From Pseudomonadota bacterium (lineage in GTDB: Bacteria > Pseudomonadota > Gammaproteobacteria > Steroidobacterales > Steroidobacteraceae), in assembly GCA_025357635.1 (NCBI GenBank), contig JANXOV010000029.1:1-45171 (forward strand): DNA of 45,171 bases, given 5' to 3'. The notes under the pieces are model-generated. The model was not told the origin of the DNA, ran no database searches, and saw only the letters and a program-made list of their open reading frames with translations. Positions 19,435 through 27,870 of this stretch are shown piece after piece. The translations under genes were made by a program, and so were the position numbers. The number at the start of each line of letters is the position of its first letter. The first letter of the stretch is position 1.

Positions 19435-21318
19435 ATGAGTGAGATTCGCGCCAACGTCTTTCGACGGCGTGCGAACCCGGCCGTATTCGATCTGAGAAGG
19501 CGGCTGGATGAGCTGACGCGCGGCGAATGCTCGGAAGAGCAATTCATCCGCGAATCCTTCGAAGGCCGGGGCACTGCCGCCGATGCCGCCTGGTACGTGC
19601 TGTCGCTCCTGGATCAGCGCTACCGTCTCGGACAATTGTCCGGCGACTTGTTTCAGTCGATCAAATCCCGAATCGCCCAGCGCGAACTGCAAAGCGTCGA
19701 ATTCGGAACGACGGTGGAGTTGATTCCGCCGGCAACCGATCCGGCGCCGCCACCGGCTGTGAGCGTGGCGCCGGCCGCTGAACCCGAGTCGATGTCCGCG
19801 CCCGCCGCACCCCAGATCCTTGCTCCCGGCCGCGTGCTGCACAACCGCTATCTGCTCGAAGCCGTCATCGGCAGCGGCGGCATGGCGACCGTTTTCCGGG
19901 CCATCGACCGCTGCGGCGTGCTGCCGGCGAATGCCGACCGGCGCGTCGCCGTCAAAGTCCTGCGCGAACGGATCAATCAAAAGCCGGCCATCCTCGTTCA
20001 ACTTCGGCGCGAGTTTCACTGCACGCAGAGCCTGGCCCACCCGGGCATCGTCAAGGTGTATGAACTGGATCGGGACGAGGATCTGGCTTTTTACACGATG
20101 GAACTGCTCGAAGGCGAACGACTCAGCGAGCGTATCGCCCGCGCACAGCCGCATCCCCTGCCCCGGCACTACGCCTGGGAGGTGATCCGCGCCGTGGGGT
20201 CGGCAGTGGCGCACGCGCACTCGCGCAACGTGATCCACGGCGATCTGAAGCCGCAGAACATCATGGTCACCCACAAGGCGGAGATTCGCGTTCTGGATTT
20301 CGGCTCCTCCATCACCTCCAGTGGCGGCGATGCGGCGCAGGCCGATACGCAGCCGCAGTCCGGCCCGCTCGCAGCAACACCGCCCTATGCCTGCTGCGAG
20401 ATTCTCGAAGGCCGGCAACCCGATCCGCGCGACGATCTTTTCTCATTGGCATGCATTGCTTACGAACTGCTCAGCGGCATGCATCCCTTTGAATCGCGCA
20501 GTTCGCTCGAGGCGCGCACTGCCGGGAAGTGCCCGCGGCGTCCACCGCATTTGAGCAACCGGCAATGGCAGATGCTTCAAACCGGGCTGTCGTGGTCGCG
20601 CGAGCATCGATCGGTCCCGGTGAGCGAATGGCTGATGCGCCTGGGTCTGAAAATCGAACCGCACCAATTGCCGCCGCTCCTGGAAACCGAGCGCGCCCGC
20701 CTGCCGGCATTTGCGCTGCCCGACTGGCGCAAGCTCGCGATGCCGGCAGCGATGGCGCTGCTGGCGGCCATCGCGCTGTTTGCGTTTCATCGCACGCCGC
20801 CGCGCGCGCCTGCAGCGCTTCAGATTGCGGTTCGCAAGGCAGCGGCTGTTCCGCCGGCACCGGTCACGCCGCCCACTCAGTCACTGCCCGCCGCAACGCC
20901 GGCTCCGACGGCCGATACCGGCCCCAAGGTGACGGCACCAGCGCGGCGGCCCGCCGTGGTCGCCGCAACCCCCGCCAAGCCCCGTATCACGCTGACCGCC
21001 AGAACGTACTCTGCCGGACGCGATTCGCATTTCGTGGAAGTCCGTGTGCGTCGCAGCGAAGAGTCCAAAGCGACTCAAAGCTTCGTTTGGTGGACCGAGG
21101 ACGGCACTGCGAAGGCGGGTGAGGACTTCACTGCGCAGACGCGGATTTCGCGTGCGTTTTCGAATGGTCGGCAGTATGCAACGCTGTTCATACGAATCAA
21201 CCCGGGAGCAGAGCGCAGACAGGCTCGTACTTTCTACGTGAACATCGCAGATCCAGGTACGGGCACGACGCCAGGCGCTGTAACCCGCACCACCGTGGTG
21301 TTGCCGACGCTGCCTTAG
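19435..21318 (+). CDS. Membrane Ser/Thr protein kinase with C-terminal Calx-beta domain
   Basis: About 627 residues. Residues 1-95 are an unassigned helical region, then a Pro/Ala linker. The kinase domain (about 138-410) has VIGSGGMATVFRA (glycine loop), VAVKVL with Lys174, REF with the alpha-C Glu, VIHGDLKPQNIM with catalytic Asp270 (HGD instead of the usual HRD) and LDFGSS with Asp288. A single hydrophobic helix near 430-452 (KLAMPAAMALLAAIALFAF) is followed by a Pro/Ala-rich stretch. A Calx-beta domain (about 515-620; WWTEDGTAKAGEDFTAQT) lies on the far side of the membrane. It probably senses something outside and phosphorylates targets inside. Start ATG 19435 is preferred over GTG 19426. 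Confidence 0.88.
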   Translation: MSEIRANVFRRRANPAVFDLRRRLDELTRGECSEEQFIRESFEGRGTAADAAWYVLSLLDQRYRLGQLSGDLFQSIKSRIAQRELQSVEFGTTVELIPPATDPAPPPAVSVAPAAEPESMSAPAAPQILAPGRVLHNRYLLEAVIGSGGMATVFRAIDRCGVLPANADRRVAVKVLRERINQKPAILVQLRREFHCTQSLAHPGIVKVYELDRDEDLAFYTMELLEGERLSERIARAQPHPLPRHYAWEVIRAVGSAVAHAHSRNVIHGDLKPQNIMVTHKAEIRVLDFGSSITSSGGDAAQADTQPQSGPLAATPPYACCEILEGRQPDPRDDLFSLACIAYELLSGMHPFESRSSLEARTAGKCPRRPPHLSNRQWQMLQTGLSWSREHRSVPVSEWLMRLGLKIEPHQLPPLLETERARLPAFALPDWRKLAMPAAMALLAAIALFAFHRTPPRAPAALQIAVRKAAAVPPAPVTPPTQSLPAATPAPTADTGPKVTAPARRPAVVAATPAKPRITLTARTYSAGRDSHFVEVRVRRSEESKATQSFVWWTEDGTAKAGEDFTAQTRISRAFSNGRQYATLFIRINPGAERRQARTFYVNIADPGTGTTPGAVTRTTVVLPTLP

Positions 21319-21336
21319 CGAACTTCAGAAATTCTT

Positions 21337-22383
21337 TTGCATACAGACCCCTTCGGCTTGTCGCGCGTCCTTGACGAACCCGGTGTCATGCCACAGCAGG
21401 CGCAGCGGCTGGACTCCTCGCTGCCCTTGCGCCCCGGCGAGATTCTGCTGGACGTGGACTGCCTGAACATCGATGCCGCCTCGTTCCGGCAGCTGGCGCA
21501 AGCCTGCGGCGGCGATGCAGAGCAACTGGGCCGCAGCATTGCCCGCATCGTCGGTGAACGCGGCAAGATGCACAATCCGGTGACTGGCTCCGGCGGAATG
21601 CTCATCGGCACGGTCCGCGAGGTGAGCGGCCTGCATCCGGATGCCGCCCGTTTGTCGGCCGGCGATCGCATAGCCTCGCTCGTCAGCCTGACGCTGACGC
21701 CGCTGCACCTTGATGAAATCCGCGCGGTGCACCTGCACACCGACCAGGTCGATGTGCGCGGGCATGCCATTTTGTTCAGCAGCGCACAGTACGCAAAGCT
21801 GCCGCCCGACCTGCCCGATGCCCTTTGCCTGGCGGCGCTGGATGTTTGCGGCGCGCCCGCCCTGGTGGCTCGATACACGCGGCCCGGGATGCGCGTCGCC
21901 ATCATTGGCGCGGGCAAGAGTGGCGCACTGTGCATGGCGCAGGCGCGGCGCAGCCTGCAAGGACAAGGTCAGGTGCTGGCGGTGGACATTTCGCTCGCGG
22001 CGCTGGATTCCCTGCGAAGCGCTGGTTTGTGCGATGACGCCCTCTTGGCGGACGCCACACGACCGGTCGATGTCATGCAGGCGGTCGCGACCCTTACCAG
22101 TGGCCGGCTGTGCGATCTGGTGATCAACTGCGCCTCGATGCCCGGCACGGAGATGGCGGCCGTGCTCGCCACGCACGAGGACGGCACCGCCGTGTTCTTT
22201 TCCATGAGCACGTGCTTCAGTGCCGCCACGCTCGGTGCCGAAGGCGCCGCCAAAGACATTCAGCTGATCATGGGCAACGGCTACGCCAAAGGCCATGCTG
22301 AACTGGCATTGAACCTGCTGCGCACTGACCCCGCCTTGCGGGCGCTGTTCGAATCGCGCTTCCTGCCGCACCGCACCCGCTGA
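21337..22383 (+). CDS. kdd: L-erythro-3,5-diaminohexanoate dehydrogenase
   Basis: 348 residues. The protein is recognisable by the near-invariant GKMHNPVTGSGGMLIGTV segment, LNIDAASF, ASLVSLTLTPL, DQVDVRGHAILF and AALDVCGAPAL, all as in Kdd of the lysine-fermentation pathway. The nucleotide-binding motif is VAIIGAGKSGALC. Kdd oxidatively deaminates 3,5-diaminohexanoate to 5-amino-3-oxohexanoate with NAD. The start is a TTG at 21337; the frame meets the kinase stop at 21316-21318, and no ATG or GTG is available near the conserved N-terminus. No kamA, kamDE, kce or kal is visible in the window. An MFS transporter gene begins 1 bp after the stop. Confidence 0.85.
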   Translation: MHTDPFGLSRVLDEPGVMPQQAQRLDSSLPLRPGEILLDVDCLNIDAASFRQLAQACGGDAEQLGRSIARIVGERGKMHNPVTGSGGMLIGTVREVSGLHPDAARLSAGDRIASLVSLTLTPLHLDEIRAVHLHTDQVDVRGHAILFSSAQYAKLPPDLPDALCLAALDVCGAPALVARYTRPGMRVAIIGAGKSGALCMAQARRSLQGQGQVLAVDISLAALDSLRSAGLCDDALLADATRPVDVMQAVATLTSGRLCDLVINCASMPGTEMAAVLATHEDGTAVFFSMSTCFSAATLGAEGAAKDIQLIMGNGYAKGHAELALNLLRTDPALRALFESRFLPHRTR

Positions 22384-22384
22384 G

Positions 22385-23611
22385 ATGCGCTCAGAGCACG
22401 CGCCGCCGCTGTCGCGACGAATCGTCTTGTTGCTCGCCGCGGCGGTGTTCATCAACTATTTCGACCGCGGCAATCTCGCCACCGCGAGTCCGATGCTCAA
22501 GTCCGAGCTCGGCCTCAGCAATGCCCAGATGGGCATTCTTTTTTCGGCATTCTTCTGGTCGTACGCGCCCCTGCAGCCATTGGCAGGCTGGCTTGCGCAG
22601 CGATTCGACGTGCGCTACGTGCTGGGCGCCGGCCTGGCGGTATGGGCGATGGCCACGGCCCTCACCGGATTTGCTCACAGCTTTACGCTGCTGCTGGCGC
22701 TGCGCGTGCTGCTGGGCATCGGTGAAAGCGTTTCTTATCCTTGCAATGCGAAATTTCTGGCGCAGCGCGCAGCGGTACATGAGCGCGGCCGCGCCAATGG
22801 CTTCATCGCCGTCGGCCAGGCCTTGGGTCCGACCTGCGGTACGCTGATCGGCGGTCTGGTGATGGCGCAATTTGGCTGGCGGCCGGCCTTCATCGTGTTC
22901 GGTGTGTTGTCGCTGGCGTGGCTGATTCCATGGCATCACGCCACACGCGATGGCGCGACCGCCAGCTCCGCCGCGGGCAAAGATGCGGTTCCCTATGGTC
23001 TGCTGCTGCGCGAACGTTCGCTGTGGGGCACCAGCCTGGGTCATTTCTGTGGAAACTACGCGTTCTACTTCATGCTGACCTGGCTTCCGCTGTATCTGGT
23101 CAAAACCCAGGGGTTCAGCTTGCGGCAGATGGCCGTCATCGGCGCCGGCGTCTATGCAATGGGCGCGCTCAGTGCCCCGGCGACCGGCTGGATCTGCGAC
23201 CGCATGATCCTGCGCGGCGCGGCGCCCAACGCCGTCCTGAAGACGGCCATGAACCTTGGCCTATGCTGTGTGGCGGCCTCGATGGCGCTGTGCGCCGGCG
23301 CCGGAGCGGTCCTTTGCGTCGCGCTGTTGCTGACGGCGGGTATTTTCTTCGGTGTGCAAAGCGCGCCGCTGGGCGCCATCACGCAAACACTCGCCGGCCC
23401 GCGCGCCGCCGGCAAGTGGATGGGCGTGCAGAACCTGTGCGCCAACATGGCGGGCGTTCTGGCGCCGCTGATCACCGGCCAGGTCGTGGACCGGACCGGG
23501 CGGTTTTACTTTGCGTTTGCCATCGCGGCAGCGGTCACACTCCTGGGTGCCGCCGCCTACGGATTTGTCATCGAACGCGTCGAGCCCATCCACTGGAACG
23601 ATCGCGACTGA
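22385..23611 (+). CDS. MFS transporter, anion:cation symporter type
   Basis: 408 residues with about 12 hydrophobic helices. TM1 carries FINYFDRGNLATASPMLKSELGLS, the signature of the ACS family (hexuronate, phthalate and related organic anions), with the FFWSYAPLQPLAGWLAQRFD loop-2/3 motif and GIGESVSYPCNAKFL in TM4. Because it begins one base after kdd it is almost certainly cotranscribed, so a substrate connected to 3,5-diaminohexanoate or beta-lysine is conceivable. That is inference from position; the family signature by itself suggests an organic acid. It converges with the CocE-like gene 3 bp away. Confidence 0.88.
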   Translation: MRSEHAPPLSRRIVLLLAAAVFINYFDRGNLATASPMLKSELGLSNAQMGILFSAFFWSYAPLQPLAGWLAQRFDVRYVLGAGLAVWAMATALTGFAHSFTLLLALRVLLGIGESVSYPCNAKFLAQRAAVHERGRANGFIAVGQALGPTCGTLIGGLVMAQFGWRPAFIVFGVLSLAWLIPWHHATRDGATASSAAGKDAVPYGLLLRERSLWGTSLGHFCGNYAFYFMLTWLPLYLVKTQGFSLRQMAVIGAGVYAMGALSAPATGWICDRMILRGAAPNAVLKTAMNLGLCCVAASMALCAGAGAVLCVALLLTAGIFFGVQSAPLGAITQTLAGPRAAGKWMGVQNLCANMAGVLAPLITGQVVDRTGRFYFAFAIAAAVTLLGAAAYGFVIERVEPIHWNDRD

Positions 23612-23614
23612 GTT

Positions 23615-25888
23615 TTAGCGGCGAATCGGCACTTCGATGTAGCTGTCGCCGTACCATCGGATCTTGAACGCAGGCGAGGCGTCGGCCACGGACTCCTCAC
23701 TGACGTCGTTTCCGGTGCCGTAGTTGATCTGGCGGTCAGGTCGCTTGCTCAAGCCCAGCACCATCACCAGCCGGCTGCCCTTCTGAAACTGGCGGCTGGT
23801 CATGCGCTCGCTGCGGAAATTCAACTGCTGCCGGACGCCGGCCTGCAGCAGCCGGCGATGCACGCGATCGCCTGCGTAGCTGGCGCGAAATTCATAAGTT
23901 GGATTGAACAAGTGGATGTAATCGCCCTCCCGAGTCAGCTCATAGAGGCTGATGTTCAAGTCCATATCCATCTTGTTCACGGTGAAGTCCAGCATGCCTG
24001 AAAACAGTCCGTTGAACTGCAACGGCCTGGGCAGCGGGTCGCTCACGTACAGCAGGCTGTTGCGCGTTGCAAGGCTCTTGCTCATGAAGTCCGTCGGCGC
24101 GATCCACGCCGCATCGCCGCGCTCCTTGAGATCCACGATCTGCTTGACAAACCTGGCCTTGGGAACCTTGCGCTGCGACAGCCGATGCGCATCGTTGGGG
24201 CCCGCCGGATCGAGGTAGAACTTCAGCGAGCTCCCCGCCATGGCTTGTATCGAGGCGGCGGCGCGCCATTCGTTTGAGCCCATCACCTGAAAGTTGACCC
24301 TGTCTTTCAGAACAGACGGCCTTGCGCTCCCTTTTAACACGTGGTCGAACCACTGAAATCGCAGTTCCCGCACATCGATCAGCGCCGCCGGATCGACCTG
24401 ATACTCCTGCAGCATGGCCAGCGGACCGCGCTGCACCACTGCATCGTCATAGGGGCCGATCAACAGCGTGTGATTGGCGCGCGGATTGAGCCGGTAATGT
24501 TCGTTGAAATAATACAGCGCGCCGGGCTGGCTGCCCGCGTAATAACCGGTGATGGTCAGCACCGGTATGTCGATGCGCGCAAATTCCTCCCCGAAAGGGA
24601 TCATCACCTGCCAGAAGCGGTCATAACTGGGGTGATTAAGCCAGCGGATGAAAATCGGATTGGGTCTTTCGTTGAGACGTCCGAGCTCCCGATACGGCCT
24701 GCCGCTGCGATACCATTTCTGATCGAGGGCATTCCACGGCGCATCGTCGTAGAAGAGTTCCCGCTGCGCCGGGTCGGTGTTGGTCACATACAAGGACCAT
24801 CGGTAGGCGGAGTTCTGGAAAATGTTTCCCGCCATGGGCGCATTGATGCCCGGCGCGCTCGCTGCGGAGGTGGCGATGGCTTTGAGCGCGACGGGGAGTT
24901 GTTTGGCCGCAGCCCAGGCCGCAAAGCCGCTGTAGCCATCACCATACATGCCGACGCGGCCGTCGCTGAAGGGCTGCTTTGCAATCCAATCCACGACGGC
25001 GCGCGCGTCTTCGCCGTCGAATTGATACGGCACGATTTTCTGAGGGCTGTCCAGCTTGCCGCGGGCGTAGGCCACCACGCCCACATAGCCATGGGCGGCG
25101 CATTCGCGGGCCGCGTTCAGCGACGTGTCGATGGCAAATTCAAGCAGTGCCGGCAATGGCTTCGACGCCGAACGGGGGCGGATCAGCAGGGCCGAAATAC
25201 TGGCCCCGGCCGGCGTCTTGATCACAATGTCCGTCTCACTGGAGTAACGGCGCCGGTCATCCTCGGCATCGAGTCCCGCGACCAGTGGACCGACACTGCG
25301 GTAAACATCGAATGCCAGATAGTCCCAGATCAGTTCCACCGCCTGCGCCGGATTGATCGAGTCCCGCGCCCTCTGCTGATCAAATGCGCGCTGCAGCGCG
25401 TCTCGATAGACCCCTGGGGCGATCTTGAGACGTTCCGACAGGGCATAGGCTTCCAGGTCGGTCAGATGCGGAACGACGTCGCGGTATGCGCGCGTGAAGC
25501 TGTCGGCGAAGGGCACGCGCCGCTCTGCCTCGGTGGCGCGCGCGCGCGCGTACAGGTCGTAGATCACCGCCGGTCCGTCGGGCCGCGCGGCATCACTGCT
25601 GCGGCGGCGCTCGCGCAGCATCTTGCGTGTCGCGGTGGCCGCCGTGTAGTTGCGGGCCGCCATTTGCAGCGCAGAAACATTCGCCAGGTAGCGGTCCGGA
25701 TCCGGCTCCTGATAAACCGGCAGCAGGCGAACGGCAAGATCGCGCATGACCTCGGCGGTGGCCTTGTCCGCCGGCGCCGTCGGCGGCCGGAAGTCCAGTG
25801 AATCTGCAAAGGCCGGCGGCAGCGCGAAGGCGGCGAGCCAGGAAAGCGCAAAGGCTGCGGCGCTTCGTGATGCCAAGATCCCTCTCAC
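23615..25888 (-). CDS. Secreted CocE/NonD (S15-like) hydrolase homologue lacking the catalytic triad
   Basis: 757 residues from GTG 25888, which overlaps the ABC gene stop (GTGA). A signal peptide (RSAAAFALSWLAAFALPPAFA) is followed by a family-typical helical region, the alpha/beta-hydrolase core (about 215-510) and a C-terminal jelly-roll domain (NFRSERMTSRQFQKGSRLVMVLG). The fold landmarks are intact but the triad is not. The nucleophile elbow reads GMYGDGYSG with Gly318 where Ser is expected (G-x-S-Y-x-G). The acid position in ITGYYAGSQPG is Ala451 instead of Asp. The His position in LLIGPYDDA is Asp482. All three codons are unambiguous, so this looks like a pseudoenzyme kept as an intact reading frame. 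A neighbouring Ser319-Tyr320 shift or another mechanism cannot be excluded. Confidence 0.8.
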   Translation of the reverse strand: MRGILASRSAAAFALSWLAAFALPPAFADSLDFRPPTAPADKATAEVMRDLAVRLLPVYQEPDPDRYLANVSALQMAARNYTAATATRKMLRERRRSSDAARPDGPAVIYDLYARARATEAERRVPFADSFTRAYRDVVPHLTDLEAYALSERLKIAPGVYRDALQRAFDQQRARDSINPAQAVELIWDYLAFDVYRSVGPLVAGLDAEDDRRRYSSETDIVIKTPAGASISALLIRPRSASKPLPALLEFAIDTSLNAARECAAHGYVGVVAYARGKLDSPQKIVPYQFDGEDARAVVDWIAKQPFSDGRVGMYGDGYSGFAAWAAAKQLPVALKAIATSAASAPGINAPMAGNIFQNSAYRWSLYVTNTDPAQRELFYDDAPWNALDQKWYRSGRPYRELGRLNERPNPIFIRWLNHPSYDRFWQVMIPFGEEFARIDIPVLTITGYYAGSQPGALYYFNEHYRLNPRANHTLLIGPYDDAVVQRGPLAMLQEYQVDPAALIDVRELRFQWFDHVLKGSARPSVLKDRVNFQVMGSNEWRAAASIQAMAGSSLKFYLDPAGPNDAHRLSQRKVPKARFVKQIVDLKERGDAAWIAPTDFMSKSLATRNSLLYVSDPLPRPLQFNGLFSGMLDFTVNKMDMDLNISLYELTREGDYIHLFNPTYEFRASYAGDRVHRRLLQAGVRQQLNFRSERMTSRQFQKGSRLVMVLGLSKRPDRQINYGTGNDVSEESVADASPAFKIRWYGDSYIEVPIRR

Positions 25889-27870
25889 GACCGGTCTTCC
25901 CGCTCTGCCTGCCATGCGCCGCTTTGATCATCCGCCGAACTGCCGCGAACCAACGGGTGCGCCTTCTCCGACTTGATCAGGTGCAGCACGCGCGAATACA
26001 ACGGATCGTGCGCCTCCGCGGCGCCGCCGATATGAATGATGCCGCTGTGCTTGAGTTCGTTGGCGAATATGTCGAACACGCGCTCCAGCACATCATCGTC
26101 GAGCGATCCGAACGAGCCGTCGATGAGCAGCCAGGGCGGCATCTGAATCAGCATGCGGGCAAAGGCAAGACACAATTGCTCGTCCTGGCTCAATTCCCGA
26201 TCCCAGCGCCGTGTCTGGTCCAGCAGCGGCGCCAGGCGCTCCAGCCCGATGCGGTACAGGGCCCTGGAGAAGGCGCTCTCCTCGACGCTGTCCGCTTTCA
26301 ACGGATAGGCGAGCACTTCGCGCAAGGTTCCCCGCGGAAGATACGGCGTACCGCGCGGCAGATAGAAAATCTGCTCACCCTTTGCCCGAGTGACACGACC
26401 CGCGCCCCAGGACCACAGTCCCGCCAGCGCGCGAAACAATTGCGCCTTGCCCGTGCCCGGCGCGCCGACGATCAGCACGCGATCGCCGGAACGCACGACC
26501 ACGCCGGCCTCCTTGATCATGTCAGCGCCCGCCGGCGATACGATCTCCAGAGCGTCGATGCAAAACGCTCCGGGCCCTCCGTCGACGTACTCGATGCGCG
26601 ACTCGAAATCCGAAGGCTCGCGTGTGCTGGTGAGCGCGTGACGGAAACTCCCCACGCGCAGCAGCGTGGCGCGCCAATCGGCGATGATGCTGAAGTTGTC
26701 GACGAACCAGCGCAGCGAGGACTGCGCCTGCGTGAACGCCCCAGCTGCCATCATCAGACCACCGAAGGAAATCTTGCCGGTAAAGTACAGGGGCGCAGCC
26801 ACCAGTATCGGCGCGACGAGGGTGATCCAGCCGAAGCCCGCCGTGATCCAGGTGAGATTGGTGAGTCCCATGACCAGGCGCCGGGTCGCGGTCAGCACAT
26901 TGCCGAAATGCTGTTCGATGCGGCGCTTCTCGTCCGCCTCGCCCTCGGCCAGGACAATTCCGTCGACGTGCTCGTTCACCCGCACCAGCGAAAAGCGCAG
27001 GTCAGCCTCGCGTGCGTAACGCTCCGCATTGCGGCTGATGAGATTGCTCCCCACCCAATAGCTGAGAATCGAGCCCGCGCTGGCGTACAGGATGGCCGCC
27101 CATAGCATGAATCCCGGAATTCCATAGTCCACATCCCCGACGCGAAACGTAAAGTCGCTGGACAACACCCACAAAATGCCCGCGAATGAACCGAACAGAA
27201 TGGCAGCCTGCAACAGTCCGACGCCGAGATCCGCCGACAGTTCGCACAGCTTGCGCGCATCCTCGTGCATGCGCTGATCGGGATTGACGCCCATCGGCCC
27301 GGCATTGGCCAGCCAGAAAGCCCTGCGCGGCTGCATCCATTCCTGCAGCAGATTGTGAACCAGACCCTCCCGCAGCTTGACCTTCAACATTTCGACCAGC
27401 CATCGCTGCGCCACGTTGAGGACGAGCAGACAGCCTGCGATCAGGAAGAACACACTGAGCTGGAAGAAAAACTCGCCCATATCGCGTCGCGACAGGGCAT
27501 CGAAGAAAGGCTTGTTCCAGCTGTTGAGCCGGATCTGTCCGTAGGCGGTGACGATGACGACCGAAAGGATGCCAGCGACGATCAGCCGCAAGGATTTCCC
27601 GGCCGGAGAAGAAAAGATGGCGCGGCGTATCGCGCCCATCTGACGCAACAGACCCGTGTGCGCCGTGTCAGCCTCGGTCGCGGCATCCGCATGCTGAGCA
27701 GAGCGATCGATCACGGTCTTGAAAACCCCGATGGGCCGAAAATGAGCATCAGAAAACCACCGCAAAGCCTGCAACAGCAGGGAATTTCGAACAGTAACAT
27801 AATCCCGCGCGCCTTCCTGAGCGCGCAAACGGGCGCGGCTTTCACACGCCCAGCGAGGCGCGCAGCGCAC
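25885..27870 (-). CDS. ABC transporter, fused permease/ATPase of the SbmA/BacA-related type, with altered ATPase motifs
   Basis: Up to 661 residues; the true start may be further in, since residues 1-75 are not conserved and the first 29 bp overlap the HDOD gene. An ABC_membrane_2 type domain (about 80-400) has RLNSWNKPFFDALSRRDMGEF and RWLVEMLKVKLREGL. The nucleotide-binding domain (about 430-640) has Walker A GAPGTGKAQLF with Ala476 where Ser/Thr coordinates Mg, LSQDEQLCLAFARM as signature, Walker B WLLIDGSFGSLD with Gly585 in place of the catalytic Glu, and IIHIGGAAEA at the usual H-loop. The LSxDEQ and IHIG forms also occur in rhizobial relatives; the Ala and Gly changes appear particular to this copy. 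ATP hydrolysis is therefore doubtful. The gene is translationally linked to the CocE-like gene. Confidence 0.8.
   Translation of the reverse strand: MRCAPRWACESRARLRAQEGARDYVTVRNSLLLQALRWFSDAHFRPIGVFKTVIDRSAQHADAATEADTAHTGLLRQMGAIRRAIFSSPAGKSLRLIVAGILSVVIVTAYGQIRLNSWNKPFFDALSRRDMGEFFFQLSVFFLIAGCLLVLNVAQRWLVEMLKVKLREGLVHNLLQEWMQPRRAFWLANAGPMGVNPDQRMHEDARKLCELSADLGVGLLQAAILFGSFAGILWVLSSDFTFRVGDVDYGIPGFMLWAAILYASAGSILSYWVGSNLISRNAERYAREADLRFSLVRVNEHVDGIVLAEGEADEKRRIEQHFGNVLTATRRLVMGLTNLTWITAGFGWITLVAPILVAAPLYFTGKISFGGLMMAAGAFTQAQSSLRWFVDNFSIIADWRATLLRVGSFRHALTSTREPSDFESRIEYVDGGPGAFCIDALEIVSPAGADMIKEAGVVVRSGDRVLIVGAPGTGKAQLFRALAGLWSWGAGRVTRAKGEQIFYLPRGTPYLPRGTLREVLAYPLKADSVEESAFSRALYRIGLERLAPLLDQTRRWDRELSQDEQLCLAFARMLIQMPPWLLIDGSFGSLDDDVLERVFDIFANELKHSGIIHIGGAAEAHDPLYSRVLHLIKSEKAHPLVRGSSADDQSGAWQAEREDRS
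25896..25901 (-). promoter_or_regulatory. Ribosome binding site for the CocE-like gene inside the ABC gene end
   Basis: GGGAAG on the minus strand is 7 bases before GTG 25888, which itself overlaps the ABC stop codon. It supports this start over the ATG at 25915. Confidence 0.45.

Noticed and set aside
24341-25801. 486-codon plus-strand frame through the CocE-like gene
   Set aside because: The minus-strand frame has signal peptide and hydrolase-fold motifs; this one has a His/Arg/Gly-rich composition typical of shadow frames.
25798-27105. 435-codon plus-strand frame through the ABC gene
   Set aside because: Shadow of the ABC transporter; no domain similarity.
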